This document shows positions 43,975 through 55,500 of a DNA stretch of 64,000 nt, piece by piece. Position 1 is the first letter of the stretch, and each line of letters starts with the position of its first letter. The notes beneath the pieces are model-generated. The model made no database searches. It saw only the letters and a program-made list of their open reading frames with translations, and was not told where the DNA came from. Made by a program: the position numbers and the translations under genes. This DNA is from CAVRAW01 sp963716135 (lineage in GTDB: Bacteria; Planctomycetota; Planctomycetia; Pirellulales; JADZDJ01), in the NCBI GenBank assembly GCA_963716135.1, contig OY970289.1, forward strand, positions 1,984,001 through 2,048,000, given 5' to 3'.

Positions 43975-44772
43975 CTACCGCTTCAGCTCCGCTTCCAGCC
44001 AATTTTTCACGTGCAAGTGATGTGTGGCCAGCGTATCGACGTCGTCGCTCCACTCATAATGTCGAGACCACTGCTGATAATCGCATCCGTCGATTTGAAC
44101 AGAGCTAATTTTATGGATCGGTTTCCCATCTGCACGGGCAAGGTGCGGTAGGAAGAAAGCCATATCAAGCCTTCCGGGCGGATAGCCACCTTCAATGCGA
44201 ATCGCCAGGGTTGCAAACTGCTGTGAATATCCAGTCGGCAGGGAGTGCTTTTGAAGCAATATCCAACGTCCGTGCTGATTTTTGATTGCCTCCCAACATA
44301 AACCGAGCGAGTTGAGATATCCCTCGTCATCGCTTGGCAGCTGAAATTGCCGGCGTGGCGTCGATTCCACAGGCGACACCTGGGTGGCCAGCTCTTGTTC
44401 GCCATCGCCTTCCGTAAGCTTCATGGTCGCGAAGCGCTCGATGCCCGGCTCACCAAGATCAATTTTGTCCTCGACCTTTACTTCCTTCATTTGGCCGCCA
44501 TGTAGTTTCTGATGCATCCGATATTCGGTCGGCGACTTCTTCGCCAATTCAAAGAGCTTTTCGCCGGTAATGATCCGATGGTCGACGATGAAGTGTTCGC
44601 GATCGATTCGGAATTTGTACTTCCTGGCGGGAGGGGGCTTTCGGTTTTCCTTCGCGAAAATCTCGATTTCTACGATCTCAACGAAATCGCCTTCATCGAT
44701 CACTTCGACAAATTCTCCGATTGGTCGCAGCTTATCAGCTGCTAAATCCTGTCCCTCGTTCTTTTCGGTCAT
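43975..44772 (-). CDS. Ubiquitin-like domain fused to E2-like domain
   Basis: A 265-residue protein; ATG 44772 with AAGGA 8 bp upstream. Residues 40-125 match a prokaryotic multi-ubiquitin type beta-grasp domain (KYKFRIDREHFIVDHRIITG, LFELAKKSPTEYRMHQKLHG). Residues 140-265 match the E2-like family E (YLNSLGLCWEAIK, LPTGY, GYPPGRLDMAFFLPHL, DGCDYQQWSRHYEW, HHLHVKNWLEAEL). The Cys in DGCDYQQW is the candidate thioester site. Only one Ubl copy is seen. It works with the JAB-E1 protein encoded next; the target is unknown. Confidence 0.85.
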   Translation of the reverse strand: MTEKNEGQDLAADKLRPIGEFVEVIDEGDFVEIVEIEIFAKENRKPPPARKYKFRIDREHFIVDHRIITGEKLFELAKKSPTEYRMHQKLHGGQMKEVKVEDKIDLGEPGIERFATMKLTEGDGEQELATQVSPVESTPRRQFQLPSDDEGYLNSLGLCWEAIKNQHGRWILLQKHSLPTGYSQQFATLAIRIEGGYPPGRLDMAFFLPHLARADGKPIHKISSVQIDGCDYQQWSRHYEWSDDVDTLATHHLHVKNWLEAELKR

Positions 44773-44925
44773 GTCGTAATCCTTGGGTCCGTGACCCAAA
44801 ATGAGTTTAGGCTTGCACACTACCGCAACTGAGCAGGTTAACTCGTGGTTCGGGACGGCGAACTGCCATCCCGACACTACCTCGCACGAGATGGGCGTGA
44901 GTGACATTGAAATCTTGAAAAAGCT

Positions 44926-45723
44926 TCAGTCGTCGGGCGCGGCAAGATAGGTAAGCGTATAACTTCCTAAGAACATAGCCTCTTCCCAGATTTTGTTTCG
45001 CTTGGGCCACTCAAACCAAACGTGCGGATCCGTGGCACCTTCGATTTTCTCGTCGCCAACGCCAGCGTCGCGGCGGTCATAGAGCCTGGTGGTTTGGCTG
45101 CCGCCGGGGATCCTACTACCCGACGCGACAAACCACATTCCAAGGCGTTTCATGTCTTCGGACCACCATGACCACTGGACAACCCGATCTTTGGAGAGGA
45201 CCACCGTGGTGGCATCAATTCCACAATCGCAGTAGCGGATCGCGGTGCTGGTGACCGACGTTCCCAGACGTTCGGCCATACTGCATATATTTTTCAGCGT
45301 GCAATAGCGGCGGTAGTAGTGGTTCACGTGTCCAATGAACAGTTCTTCCGGCATAAGTAAGTGTGCCGCGAACGCATCTGCCTCGCGCTCCGCTGGATGC
45401 CTGGAGCCAAAGTCACTGACCGAATTGTGAGACTGCCCAGTTCGAAGACGCTGGCGATGCTCGGGTAGATAGAAATGGCCGAGTTCGTGAGCCAAAGAAA
45501 ACTTCACTCGGCCCGCGCTCCGAAACGGCCCGGCTTCCTGATAGTAGATACCGTACTTGTCGAACATCGGAAAGTATTCGATCCGAGCATCGAATCCTGA
45601 CCCGTAGTTGCTCGGCGCAAGAACGATTCCTTCCTCCTCGATGATCCCTATCGGGTCTACGGGCAAATGCCAGAGATCAAGATTCTTAAGAACTGATTCT
45701 GCAGCTTCACGAATCGGATCCAT
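44926..45723 (-). CDS. ImmA/IrrE-type metallopeptidase of the Ubl operon
   Basis: A 265-residue protein with zinc motif SLAHELGHFYLPEHR (about residue 80) and downstream AEREADAFAAHLLMPEELF. The C-terminal half (YCDCGIDATTVVLSKDRVVQ) is an extra domain. No XRE regulator is next to it; instead a small charged protein and a sigma-factor-like protein precede it, so its target may be one of those, or it may be an effector. Its start overlaps the preceding gene by 17 bp; 153 bp separate it from the Ubl-E2 start. Confidence 0.85.
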   Translation of the reverse strand: MDPIREAAESVLKNLDLWHLPVDPIGIIEEEGIVLAPSNYGSGFDARIEYFPMFDKYGIYYQEAGPFRSAGRVKFSLAHELGHFYLPEHRQRLRTGQSHNSVSDFGSRHPAEREADAFAAHLLMPEELFIGHVNHYYRRYCTLKNICSMAERLGTSVTSTAIRYCDCGIDATTVVLSKDRVVQWSWWSEDMKRLGMWFVASGSRIPGGSQTTRLYDRRDAGVGDEKIEGATDPHVWFEWPKRNKIWEEAMFLGSYTLTYLAAPDD

Positions 45724-46066
45724 TCTTTTTTTCTTCGTGAAGTTGTTTCATCCGTTCGAGGAGTTCAGCTCTCTTTCGATCCAGTTCGTCTTTCGTTTGC
45801 TCACTGCCTTCACTTGCACGGTTCATTACGAACTGTCCGGTAATGACTTGCCCTGTCTGAACCGGTGCCGGAGGAGCTGATTTCTTCTCTGCATTCCACA
45901 AGCGTTCAACGAGGTTGGGACCAAGGCCGGCAATCGCCGCCTTTTCCTTGTCTGTCAGTGGCGGAAGGTCTTCGGGCTTCACTTTCTCCGGATCGCACTC
46001 CTTGCGGAGCTGCGAGACGATGAGAGCCTCGAAAGCCCGCTCTTCGCGTTCTTTTCTAGTACTCAT
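45707..46066 (-). CDS. Small charged protein of the Ubl operon
   Basis: A 119-residue hydrophilic protein with two helical charged ends (TRKEREERAFEALIVSQLRK; DELDRKRAELLERMKQLHEE) and a Pro-rich middle. It could be an anti-sigma-like or adaptor protein, since it lies 3 bp after a sigma-factor-like gene and overlaps the peptidase gene. No family is recognised. Confidence 0.7.
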   Translation of the reverse strand: MSTRKEREERAFEALIVSQLRKECDPEKVKPEDLPPLTDKEKAAIAGLGPNLVERLWNAEKKSAPPAPVQTGQVITGQFVMNRASEGSEQTKDELDRKRAELLERMKQLHEEKKNGSDS

Positions 46067-46069
46067 GGT

Positions 46070-46729
46070 TTACTCCGGTGAAAATACATCGAATCCACGT
46101 TTCTTCAATTCATTAGCAATGATTATTCTGGCGCGATACCAATTCTGTTTCGCAGCCGCAGCAGTGATATCTTTTCCCGTATGTGCTCTGACACCTGCGG
46201 CTACTGCTTCGAAACGATCTGTTTCCCGAGTGTCTTTGAAGCGTGTGACGTACACGTTGGCGGTCGCTCGCTGCATCTCGGGAAGCGTAGTGTTAATGAT
46301 ATCAAAAAGCGCAAATCGGAATTTGAGTTGCTGCTCTGCACTCATATGTTTCCATCGTAATTCGACGTCGGTATCTTTGAAATCGGCCCCGAGGTATTCG
46401 AGGCAATCGTCTATATTCGCGCCGCTCCGTAGACCGCGATTTCTCAAGAATTCCTTGGTGTTCGTGAATGCGATTCGGTACACAAGCCGCATGGGCTCAT
46501 TCGTGTCAAACCTTGGTTTCCGGCACGCGATGATCATTTCCAGCATCACTTCCTGATAAATGTCCGCAATGTCGTTATCGTCTAAAGCTCCGTGACCAAC
46601 ACACTTAATGTAACTGGCAATCTCTTCGCTGAAGAAACACTCCAAGCACTCCATCCCATATTTGGGACTGTCTTTGAATGCTTTTTCGAGATCTTCCCTG
46701 GACATTCCAGACGCCATAAGCAACCTCAT
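46070..46729 (-). CDS. Sigma-70 (ECF-like) factor
   Basis: A 219-residue protein, first of the Ubl operon. Residues 50-95 look like sigma region 2 (DDNDIADIYQEVMLEMIIAC, then MRLVYRIAFTNTKEFLRNRG). Residues 140-215 could be region 4 (LPEMQRATANVYVTRFKDTR, TAAAAKQNWYRARIII). Several ATG starts lie close together; the first is given. An operon-encoded sigma factor could switch on the Ubl genes under stress. The sequence is divergent, so confidence is moderate. Confidence 0.65.
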   Translation of the reverse strand: MRLLMASGMSREDLEKAFKDSPKYGMECLECFFSEEIASYIKCVGHGALDDNDIADIYQEVMLEMIIACRKPRFDTNEPMRLVYRIAFTNTKEFLRNRGLRSGANIDDCLEYLGADFKDTDVELRWKHMSAEQQLKFRFALFDIINTTLPEMQRATANVYVTRFKDTRETDRFEAVAAGVRAHTGKDITAAAAKQNWYRARIIIANELKKRGFDVFSPE

Positions 46730-47198
46730 GTCGGGCGTGCTCTATCAATACCTCGCACAATGAGGCAGTTAGTGACATGAGCCGCTTACATAATATTGTT
46801 CGAGAGACGCCACATTGTGGGGGAAGAAAAGAGATAATGCTAGCGCTTAATGAATAAACACGTTGCTAGCCAATTTTGGCAACGACTTGTAACAGTGGCA
46901 TCAAGCGGCTTGAAGGATCCTCTTAATGAGTTGACTCGTTGTCTTCGTTCCAGTCGTAAGTGGCTGGCATCTTCTAGTTCGACGCCGCAGCGCGGCGATA
47001 TCGTTGCGTGAGCAATTGCCCTTCCACGGCGATCCCATATAATGGATGAGCTTGGAGTTGAAGCTCCGGCCCCCGCTTTTCGATGCACAAGCACTCAAGC
47101 GGGTTTTTATCCACAGTTCGGGGTGGAGCATCTTAGCTCCGGAGCCCCGGCGACCTTTTGATGGCCGGTTATTAGGCCACGATGAAAGGAGGCGCATC
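46730..47198. other. Divergent gap between Ubl operon and unknown gene
   Basis: About 470 bp, AT-rich near 46790-46860, with GCTAGC at two places 25-30 bp apart. It must hold the promoters of the Ubl operon (minus) and of the gene at 47199 (plus). No clear boxes were fixed. A longer reading of the plus-strand gene from 47046 is not favoured. Confidence 0.4.
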
Positions 47199-47840
47199 AT
47201 GCGTCATTTTTCCGCTTTTCTGCGACAGGTCCGTGATCTGAAAGAACGTGCTTCCGCGTTGGAAGCCGAAGTGCACTATGCACGGCTGGACGCAGTGCTT
47301 AATGCGTTGGGAGTTTTGCAGGAAACCCTTACCTACCGCGACCTTGGTAAGGCTCTTGGCGTCTTTTCAGCGAAACTTGGGGCGATGCTCGGACGGCGAA
47401 TGCAGGACGACCACGCTAACGGCGAGCCACTCTCCAGCGCGCTGATCGTGAATCGGAACACGGGCATCAGCAGCCCGGGATTTTTCGACATGGCATGTAG
47501 CCTCGGCTATGTGTTCCCCAACAACGAGGAGTTCTGGCGCGAACAGCGCGACCGGAGCTTTGATCGGTTCAACGAAGCCACGATCACCATGATGCTCAAC
47601 ACAGGGCTGACTGACGAGGAGCAAGAGAAGATGGAGCGGGTCGATGGAGTCATCGCGAGCACCATGATTGAAGCTGGCGTCACGGACCGACCAATTTGGT
47701 CCGCCGAAACGGTTGACGGACGGCGCGTGATTCGACTTAGGACGGCAAGCCGCATCCTCCTCGAATTGACCGACGCCGAGATGGCGGAAACTTCAGTGGA
47801 GAGGCTCGCGGCCAAGGTGAAAAACAACCTGGCACGCTGA
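47199..47840 (+). CDS. Hypothetical protein with helix-turn-helix-like N-domain
   Basis: A 213-residue protein; ATG 47199 has AAAGGAGG 6-9 bp upstream. Residues 30-95 (LNALGVLQETLTYRDLGKAL, LGAMLGRRMQDD, SALIVNRNTGISSPGFFDMA) look like the small winged domain seen in some defence and repair proteins (Y.ELG..LG, then LV.NR.TG.PG.GF). The remainder is helical and acidic. No catalytic motif. It stands alone next to the Ubl operon. Confidence 0.65.
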   Translation: MRHFSAFLRQVRDLKERASALEAEVHYARLDAVLNALGVLQETLTYRDLGKALGVFSAKLGAMLGRRMQDDHANGEPLSSALIVNRNTGISSPGFFDMACSLGYVFPNNEEFWREQRDRSFDRFNEATITMMLNTGLTDEEQEKMERVDGVIASTMIEAGVTDRPIWSAETVDGRRVIRLRTASRILLELTDAEMAETSVERLAAKVKNNLAR

Positions 47841-48294
47841 TGCGAGAAGCTGCTGACCGGGAGCTGGAGTCGATCGTCCGGCTTCCGGTTGGTGCGAGTT
47901 AAGAGCGCGTAGAGGTTTAGCGAACCGCTCTGCGCCGCGCACTGGTGGGGCCGACGACGAGCGGGCCATCTTGCTGCGGGCCGTGAACTCCCTGCCATGG
48001 TAACACCCCCCTCTTCGCAGGCGGAGCGAGTTGACTTGGTCCTCAGCCTCCTCGTCCGCCAGGCCCGCATGCTTGTCGGTACCTCAGATCCTTGGACGCG
48101 AACATTGCCAGAACCTACGCGATGTTTCACGACATCATCGGCGAGCGCGGCTTCGAGGAACGGCGCGCCGCGACAGCGAAGAGCGTGGACGCTTTGTGGG
48201 TTGAGCCGCCAACAGCCAGTGAGCCCCGTTCATTGGCCAGCGTTAATCCTCTGGCGGAGGTGCGAAGCGTCGCAGCGTGAAAGGCGACGGATTG
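47841..48294. other. Convergent gap, nothing convincing
   Basis: About 450 bp. Open frames on both strands (47507-48413) overlap and have no support. Nothing else seen. Confidence 0.35.
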
Positions 48295-48498
48295 TTACAA
48301 TTCTTTCCAGTCACGGAACCGACATGCATCAAGTGCTTTGGAAACCCGCTCGATCGCAGCATCGTTTTCTTCTCGCATTCCGCTTAGCCAATCAAAAAGA
48401 GTTACGTCGCTAGAAAATCCGTAAATCGCAAATCGCTCGAAATCAGCAACGAATCTGAAACTCGGTCGCCAAGCGTAATTGTAATGCCATGCACTCAT
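48295..48498 (-). CDS. Small hypothetical protein
   Basis: A 67-residue protein (ATG 48498, with AGGA 7-8 bp upstream). The sequence (YNYAWRPSFRFVADFERFAI, then FDWLSGMREENDAAIERVSK) is compact and aromatic. It starts inside the end of the preceding gene, with a 56 bp overlap in another frame. This could be a true overlap or a frameshifted single gene. No family recognised. Confidence 0.5.
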   Translation of the reverse strand: MSAWHYNYAWRPSFRFVADFERFAIYGFSSDVTLFDWLSGMREENDAAIERVSKALDACRFRDWKEL

Positions 48499-48811
48499 CG
48501 TGGTTTCCTGGCAACGGCAACTCCGCGACCTGTTGTGCAACGGCTAAGTATCGTTCCTGGCCGCGCAAGCCAAGTCTCGCGCTGTCGCTCAATAACGCAA
48601 TCCGCTGCAAAATGGCCTCTGCGCCGGTTAGCGTAGAAAAGCGGGCCATCAATTCATCATGCGTCGCCGGGCACGGAAGCGCACTGAATCGGGCCGCGAC
48701 CTGTTCACACAGCGGCCGAAACGCCGGCAACGTGAGCCGCAAAGGATCGGCAACGTCGATTAACATGCATTGCCATTGTGAAGCGATTCTGGCTTCGAGC
48801 AGTTCGGACAT
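48443..48811 (-). CDS. Hypothetical helical protein
   Basis: A 122-residue protein with GAGGAG 8-9 bp before its ATG. It is Leu/Ala-rich and helical (PAFRPLCEQVAARFSALPCP, GLRGQERYLAVAQQVAELPL). No family recognised. It overlaps the next small gene and is itself overlapped at its start by a possible 47-codon frame (48903-48760) that has AAGGGG upstream. Confidence 0.55.
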   Translation of the reverse strand: MSELLEARIASQWQCMLIDVADPLRLTLPAFRPLCEQVAARFSALPCPATHDELMARFSTLTGAEAILQRIALLSDSARLGLRGQERYLAVAQQVAELPLPGNHDECMALQLRLATEFQIRC

Positions 48812-49543
48812 GCAAAAATCTCCTCTCGGATGGGGATTGCCACTGCCAACATCCTAAAGGCGATCGTCAAAGCGGCAACCGTATTCCTGGGGTTTTGATT
48901 CATGGCGGCTGCCCCTTTAACCAATTCGCCCGTGGCGCGATCGTACGCGCGGCCGGGCGAATGCGAACGCAAACGCACAGAACGCCCGAGGAATTCGATC
49001 TGGCAGACTCGCTATCGCACAGGAAGACCGGATGTCGGTCCCTGTTGACACTTTTCAGCCAGTTTGGGGCGTCACGATCGATACCGTTCCCGATCAGAAA
49101 TCCAGGCTCGCGCGAAAAGCTCGCCGGGCAAAGTGAAGAAGTAGTGCATAGCGGGTCAGCCACGCTGGCACTCGGTTTGATCTACTGGAAACAATCAGTC
49201 AGCAACGTTTAGCGAAACCAACGATTTGTTTGCGGGCGCAAGATGTGCAATTTACAAATGACGCGTTAACCGATATCGGAGCGGGAAAAAATATTTCCGA
49301 TTCTCGGGAATATTTTCTTGCGTTAGCTGAAAAACTTCTCTAGTATCGATCAGTGAACGTTTGGAGAGGGTTAGGGTAGCGTTACCAGGATGGTATCGAG
49401 CACAATCCAAGACAATTCTTCCTTGGCTTCGTGTGCCTATTAGCGCCCAGTGGAAGTGGGTAGCACTTCTCGGCTGAATTTAGCGCTGCTTTTTCGGCGC
49501 TGAGAGTCAAAATCCGAAGTTTCCAGCAATTTGGAGAGACAAT
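48812..49543. other. Region upstream of the RHS gene
   Basis: Apart from a possible 47-codon minus frame at 48760-48903, no gene is supported. The 200 bp just before 49544 are AT-rich around 49240-49340 and should hold the RHS promoter; no boxes could be assigned firmly. Translation start at 49544 has GGAGAGA 5-6 bp upstream. Confidence 0.4.
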
Positions 49544-52500
49544 ATGCGCTTGGCACCACACTCTTGGACAAACACACTGGGAAAACTCGGATTGAAAGCT
49601 GTCGCGAATCCCCGGCAGAAGTTTCAGCGACGTTTTTCATTTGAAGCCCTGGAAACACGGACGCTTTTTGCGGCTGACGTTTGTCCGGACGTTAACTCGG
49701 GAATTGTATTGGCTTCGCCTCCTCCACCATGTCCGCCTAGTACAACAACAAGCGCGCCCCCTACAACGCCAACGCCGCCACCGTCGAGCACTAGCAAACC
49801 GGTCGACTCATTTAGCGGTGTTCCGGTGATTTTCTCCACCGATTTGGAATCGGATGGTTTCGGCAGTCCTTTGACCTATTCCAGAACGTGGTCCGGAACG
49901 AACAATAGCGGCGTCAATGGAAACGGCTGGGTAGCGAGTGACCAACCTTATTTGATCGTCTACAGCACGTTCGATCCGTCGACGCACGCAAACGACAAGC
50001 CGGTCGTGGCGTACATCGACTCGGCGCAAAGCATCACTCTGTTTGACGTGGATGGAAGCACCACGACAGGCACATGGAATGCCCGTTTTTACAGCGGCCA
50101 AACGCTGTCGTATGATTCCACGACGTCGGAATGGACGTTGATTGACGCGGTTGGAAATAAGCTGGTTTTCAATGACCTGCCGCGCGACGGAAGCGGCAAT
50201 CTTTCGAGCGACCCCAATGTCGGATACTTCAATCAAGGGCTGTATGGCAAAATCAAGGAGAGTATCGACAGCGGAGGCTTCGCGACCACCTATACCTATT
50301 ACACCAGCGGCGCGGAGCAAGATCTCATTCAGACAGTCGAACGCGTAGATGCCACCACGGGCCAGGCAGAACGATTCGAGCATGCTTATACAACTGTCAC
50401 CAATTCCATCGGAGGCAGCGCGGTGTTGCTGTCCGAGGTTTCATTGATGCGCCGCGACACAAGCGCCGGCTCGTTCTATGCGGTCCGTACTGCCACCTAT
50501 GACTATTACACAGGTAACCTCACGGGCGCTGATGCCGAAAACGGTCGCTTAGGCGATTTGAAACTCGTCACCATCCATGACGGCGATAGCAGCGGAGACG
50601 TTATCGATCAGAGCTATTATCGATATTACAAGATGTCGGGCTATTCGCGCACGCCCGACGACAACGGCGCCACAAATAATCCGGCCACGACTGGAGGCAC
50701 CGATGCCACATTCCCTACTTATACGTCGTCATGGACCGATCCTTTCCACAATTACCAACAAGGCGCCGACAATTCTGTATGGAGCGGATTGAAGTCGGTC
50801 GTGGAAGGAGCCTCGTTAACAAGGTTGGCTGCGAACTATACCAATTACACGGCCGCCTCAGACGCGCAGATCAAACCTTTCGTCGACCATTTCTTCAATT
50901 ACGAGCGATGGGGCGATTTCCGTTGGGATTACGAGACGTACGCCAACGGCGATTTTGCCGGCGGATACCACTATTACACGCGTTATCACGTGACGGAAGA
51001 GTTGGCGCAAGGGGCGGGCTGCTCCACATGCTCCGCAGGTGAGGGAACCTATCACTACGAGTATTACGTCAATCCAATCGCATGGGGATTGGGCAATGAC
51101 GAGTACGATCCGAACGTTTGGCGTATGCGCACTATTGAATATCTTCCCGACACAACGAATGCGGATACCGACAGCGATGGGCTAGTCGATAGCGATCAAT
51201 GGGCCGACAACGACCGTTATGAGATTTACACGAATGAATTCGGCCAGGTTTTATTAAAAGTGCTGGTCCAAGTCGACGATACGACGCACGGGATCAGCGA
51301 GATTTCTCGTTCCAGCTCGACGATTACCGTAACGAGCGCAAATCACGGGCTTTCGACGGGAGATTTTGTCGCGCTTAATGGAGCTGTCACCGGAGATACG
51401 GGACGCGCAGAGGGCATTCCAGAAAATGCGGAATTGCCAATGTACGACGGCGTCTATCAGGTGACGGTCATCGACGCTAATACGTTCACGTACAAGTTGG
51501 CCGGCGTTCCAGATAATACGTCTACGCCTGATGTGGCCAAGATGACTTGGTCCAAGGTGGAAACTCAGCAAGCGGATTACTATCGTTACAACCAAGACGG
51601 CGCAAGCGGTTCCGATTACAGCGGTTTTGGTCAACTGGTGCTACATGCCAATCCGTCGGCCGTGAGCGGATTCGATGAATCATATAAAGGCCTAGTGACA
51701 GACGGCTTGGCGGACGACTACCACAATCAATATCTGCGCGACGATCAAGGTTTGATCGAGCTGTACACGTACTACAGCACTACGACTGCCACCGATACAT
51801 CGGCTGGTGGCGTGGCAGGCTACTTGTGGCGGACAAAGATCAAACACGGTGAATTGGACGGCGGCAATATCCTGGGGGGCGGAACTGTGGTCGACCGCTA
51901 CCAGTATTTCGCCCGTACAAACGGCAGCGCGACGATCTATCCGGTTGCTAACTACGTCACGTACCGCAACACGAACACGACCTCCGGTGCAGAGACCACT
52001 TCCTTCGCTTACACGTGGTTCAGCGGCACCACGCGGGCACAATCGATCGCGGTCACACTCCCAACCGCCACTACCGCGCAAAACGGGCCGAATTCTGGCG
52101 ATACGACAACAACAGTTTACGACACCTATGGGCGTGCAATTTGGACGAAGGACGCCGAAGGGTACATCAATTACGTCGAGTACGACACGGGCACGGGCGC
52201 CGTCACCAAGTTTATCCAAGATGTCAATACGTCACTGACTGGCACCTTCAGTGGATTACCTTCGGGCTGGACGTCCCCGAGCAGCAGTTTGCACCTGACA
52301 ACCAGCATGGTCGTCGATTCGCTTGGCCGCACCACGAAGATGGTCGACCCGAATGGCAACGTCACCTATGTCGTCTACAACGATGCGGCCCATGAAATGC
52401 GAACCTATCGCGGGTGGAACGCAACAACAGGCACCACGACGGGGCCCATTGAAGTAATGCGCGAATACCGCCCGGGGGCTGGGGCGACTTCGGGTGAACG

Positions 52501-55500
52501 GACTGTTTACACCGAAACGCTCACATCGTCGGCAACGCCTTCTGTCAGCGGGACCGCCGGCAATTACGTGCCGACGGGAACCGAAACGATCGACGAGAGC
52601 AACATTCAAAGCCTTGAGCGTGATTTGACGAACGACGCCGGCCAGGTGATCGAGAGCGACGCATATTTTTCAATGGCCGCGATTACGTATGCGCAGGCTT
52701 CGCCGCACTTGGGAACGACAAGCAACGATAGCTCGACCGGCAACTATCATCCGACGTACCTCGACTACACGTCGCGCGGCTGGTTGAAACGTGTCGAAGA
52801 TCCAACCGGGACCGTGACGCGTATGATTTACGACGCGCGGGGACTGCTGACGCAAGTCTGGGTCGGCACCGACGATTTGCCGACCAGCGGCTATTGGTCG
52901 CCGACCAATAATGCAGGCGCAAATATGGTGCTCGTCGATCAATATGAGTACGACGGCGGCGCGGGAGGGGGCGACGGCAATCTCACCAGCGTAACGCAGT
53001 ATCCGGGCGGCGGAGCCGATCCGCGCGTCAGTCAGATGTTCTACGATTGGCGCGACCGGCTGGTGGCCACGAAGTCGGCCATCGATGCTAGTGAAAACGC
53101 AAGCGACAACACGCACTTCATCTATTACACCGAATACGACAACCAAGACCGGCCAATTGCCGACTACACCTACGACGGCGACGGCGTGACGATTGTCGAC
53201 GCCGACAACAATGGTGTGCCGGATAAGCCTTCTGACTCGTTGCTGCGCGCCGAAACGGAAACCGACTACGACAACCGGGGCCGCGTGTTCCGTTCGACGG
53301 TATACTCGGTCAATCCTTCCACCGGAAGCGAGTCGTCCAACGGATTGGTAACCGCTTACTGGTACGATCGACGAGATCATGTCATCAAAGTGCAAAGTCC
53401 CGGGACAGCTTTTGAAAAATATGTTTACGACGGCGCGGGGCGGATGACTAAGTCGTATCTTACGGACGCTGGCGGTGACAGTACCTGGTCGGATGCCAAG
53501 ACAGTCACGGGCGATAAAGTGCTCGAGCAGATCGAGACGACCTATGACGCCAACGGTAATGTCACTTTCACCTTGAGCCGGCAGCGATTCCACGATGCAA
53601 CCGGGACAGGTGCATTAGGGTCACCCAATAGCACTGGATCGGTTCCCAAGGCGCGCGTCAGCTACATGGCCGCCTACTACGATGCTGCCGATCGGCTGAC
53701 CGACGTCGTCAATGTTGGTACCAACGGCGGTTCAACCTACACGCGCTCGCCGTCGATCCCCACCAGATCCGACATAGCGCTAGTAACGAGCTATGTCTAT
53801 GATTCTGCCGGTCGATTGCTGACTGTGACCGATCCCATGGGGATCGTGACTCATAATGCTTACGATATGTTGGGTCGGACGACCACAAATATCGTCAATT
53901 ATGTAGATGGAAATCCATCGGATGCCGACGATCAGACGACCACCTACACGTACAACGGCATGGGAGATCCGTTAACGATGACGGCCGTGCTGTCCGGCGC
54001 GGGTCAGACCACCCAATACATTTACGGTGCTAGCCAGTCGCGCGGTGATACGATGGATTGCAACAATATGCTGGTTGCTATCCGCTATCCCGACAAAACC
54101 ACCGGCGAAGCCAGCGCCGACGAAGAAGAAAATTCCACCTTCAACGCGTTGGGAGAACGGACCAGCTACACCGACCGCAACGGCACGACGCATCTGTACG
54201 AGTACGACGTGCTGGGGCGAATGACGGCCGACATTGTGGATACGCTCGGCGCTGGCGTGGACGGCGGCATTCTGCGGATCGGATACGGTTACAATACGCA
54301 AGGACAACTGGAAACTATCACCAGCTATTCCGACACTGCCGGCACAACTGCCGTGAATCAAATCCTGCGTCGATACAATGACCTGGGCCAGTTGACTAAG
54401 GAGTATCAAGAGCATTCCGGCACGGTGAATGTCTCCACTACTCCTGTAGTGCAATATATCTACAGTGAGATGACTGGTGGGGCAAATCAAAGCCGGCTCA
54501 CCTCGATGATCTATCCCAACGGTAAGGTGCTCCTGTATGACTACAATGCCGGCGTGGATGACACGATCAGCCGGTTGTCGAGCATCAGCGAATCGATCCC
54601 CGGCGAGACAACGACCCTGGAAACCTATGCCTATTTGGGCTTGTCGACGGTGGTGGAGCGCGCGGTGGTGGACCTTTCGCTACCGGAAGCCGCCCATAAA
54701 CTGAGCTATGTGAAGCTAGCTGGTGAGTCCAACGGCGATGCCGGCGATCAGTACACGGGGCTCGATCGCTTTGGCCGCGTGGTGGATCAGCGCTGGCTGA
54801 CCGGCGCGGGGGACTTCGTCCGCGATCGCTATGACTATGGGTACGACCGGGACGGGAACCAGTTGTATCGGGAGAACCTGGTCGACAGTGCCTTCAGCGA
54901 ACTGTACAGCTACGACGGACTGAATCGTTTAAGCGATATGCAGCGTGGCGCACTCAACGGCACGAAAAACGGCCTCGTGGGCACGCCCAGCTACACACGA
55001 TCGTGGGATCTGGATGCGCTGGGCAATATGGATACCGTCACCACCGACGGCACTTCGGAGTCGCGCAGCTACGACGCCCAGAATGAGCTGACACAGGTCG
55101 GCTCGACCAGTCTGGCCTTCGATGCCAACGGCAACTTGGTCACCGACCAGAATGGCAAGACGCTGGTGTACGACGCTTGGAACCGGCTGGTGGAGCAGAA
55201 AGACGGGACAACCAGCGAGATCGCCTACGCTTATGATGGTATGGGCCGGCGGGTGAAGGAAGGTTCGATTGATGTCTATTTCAGCGCCGCTTGGCAAGTC
55301 ATCGAAGAGCGCGATCCGTCAACTCAGATCACGACTCAGTATGTTTGGAGCCCGGTCTATGTGGACGCCATGATTCTGCGGGATCGCGATTTCGATGGCG
55401 ATGGGCTCACCGACGAGCGGATGTATGTACTGCAGGACGCCAATTGGAACGTGACCGCCCTGCTGGACACCGAGGGGGATGTAATGGAGCGATTCACCTA

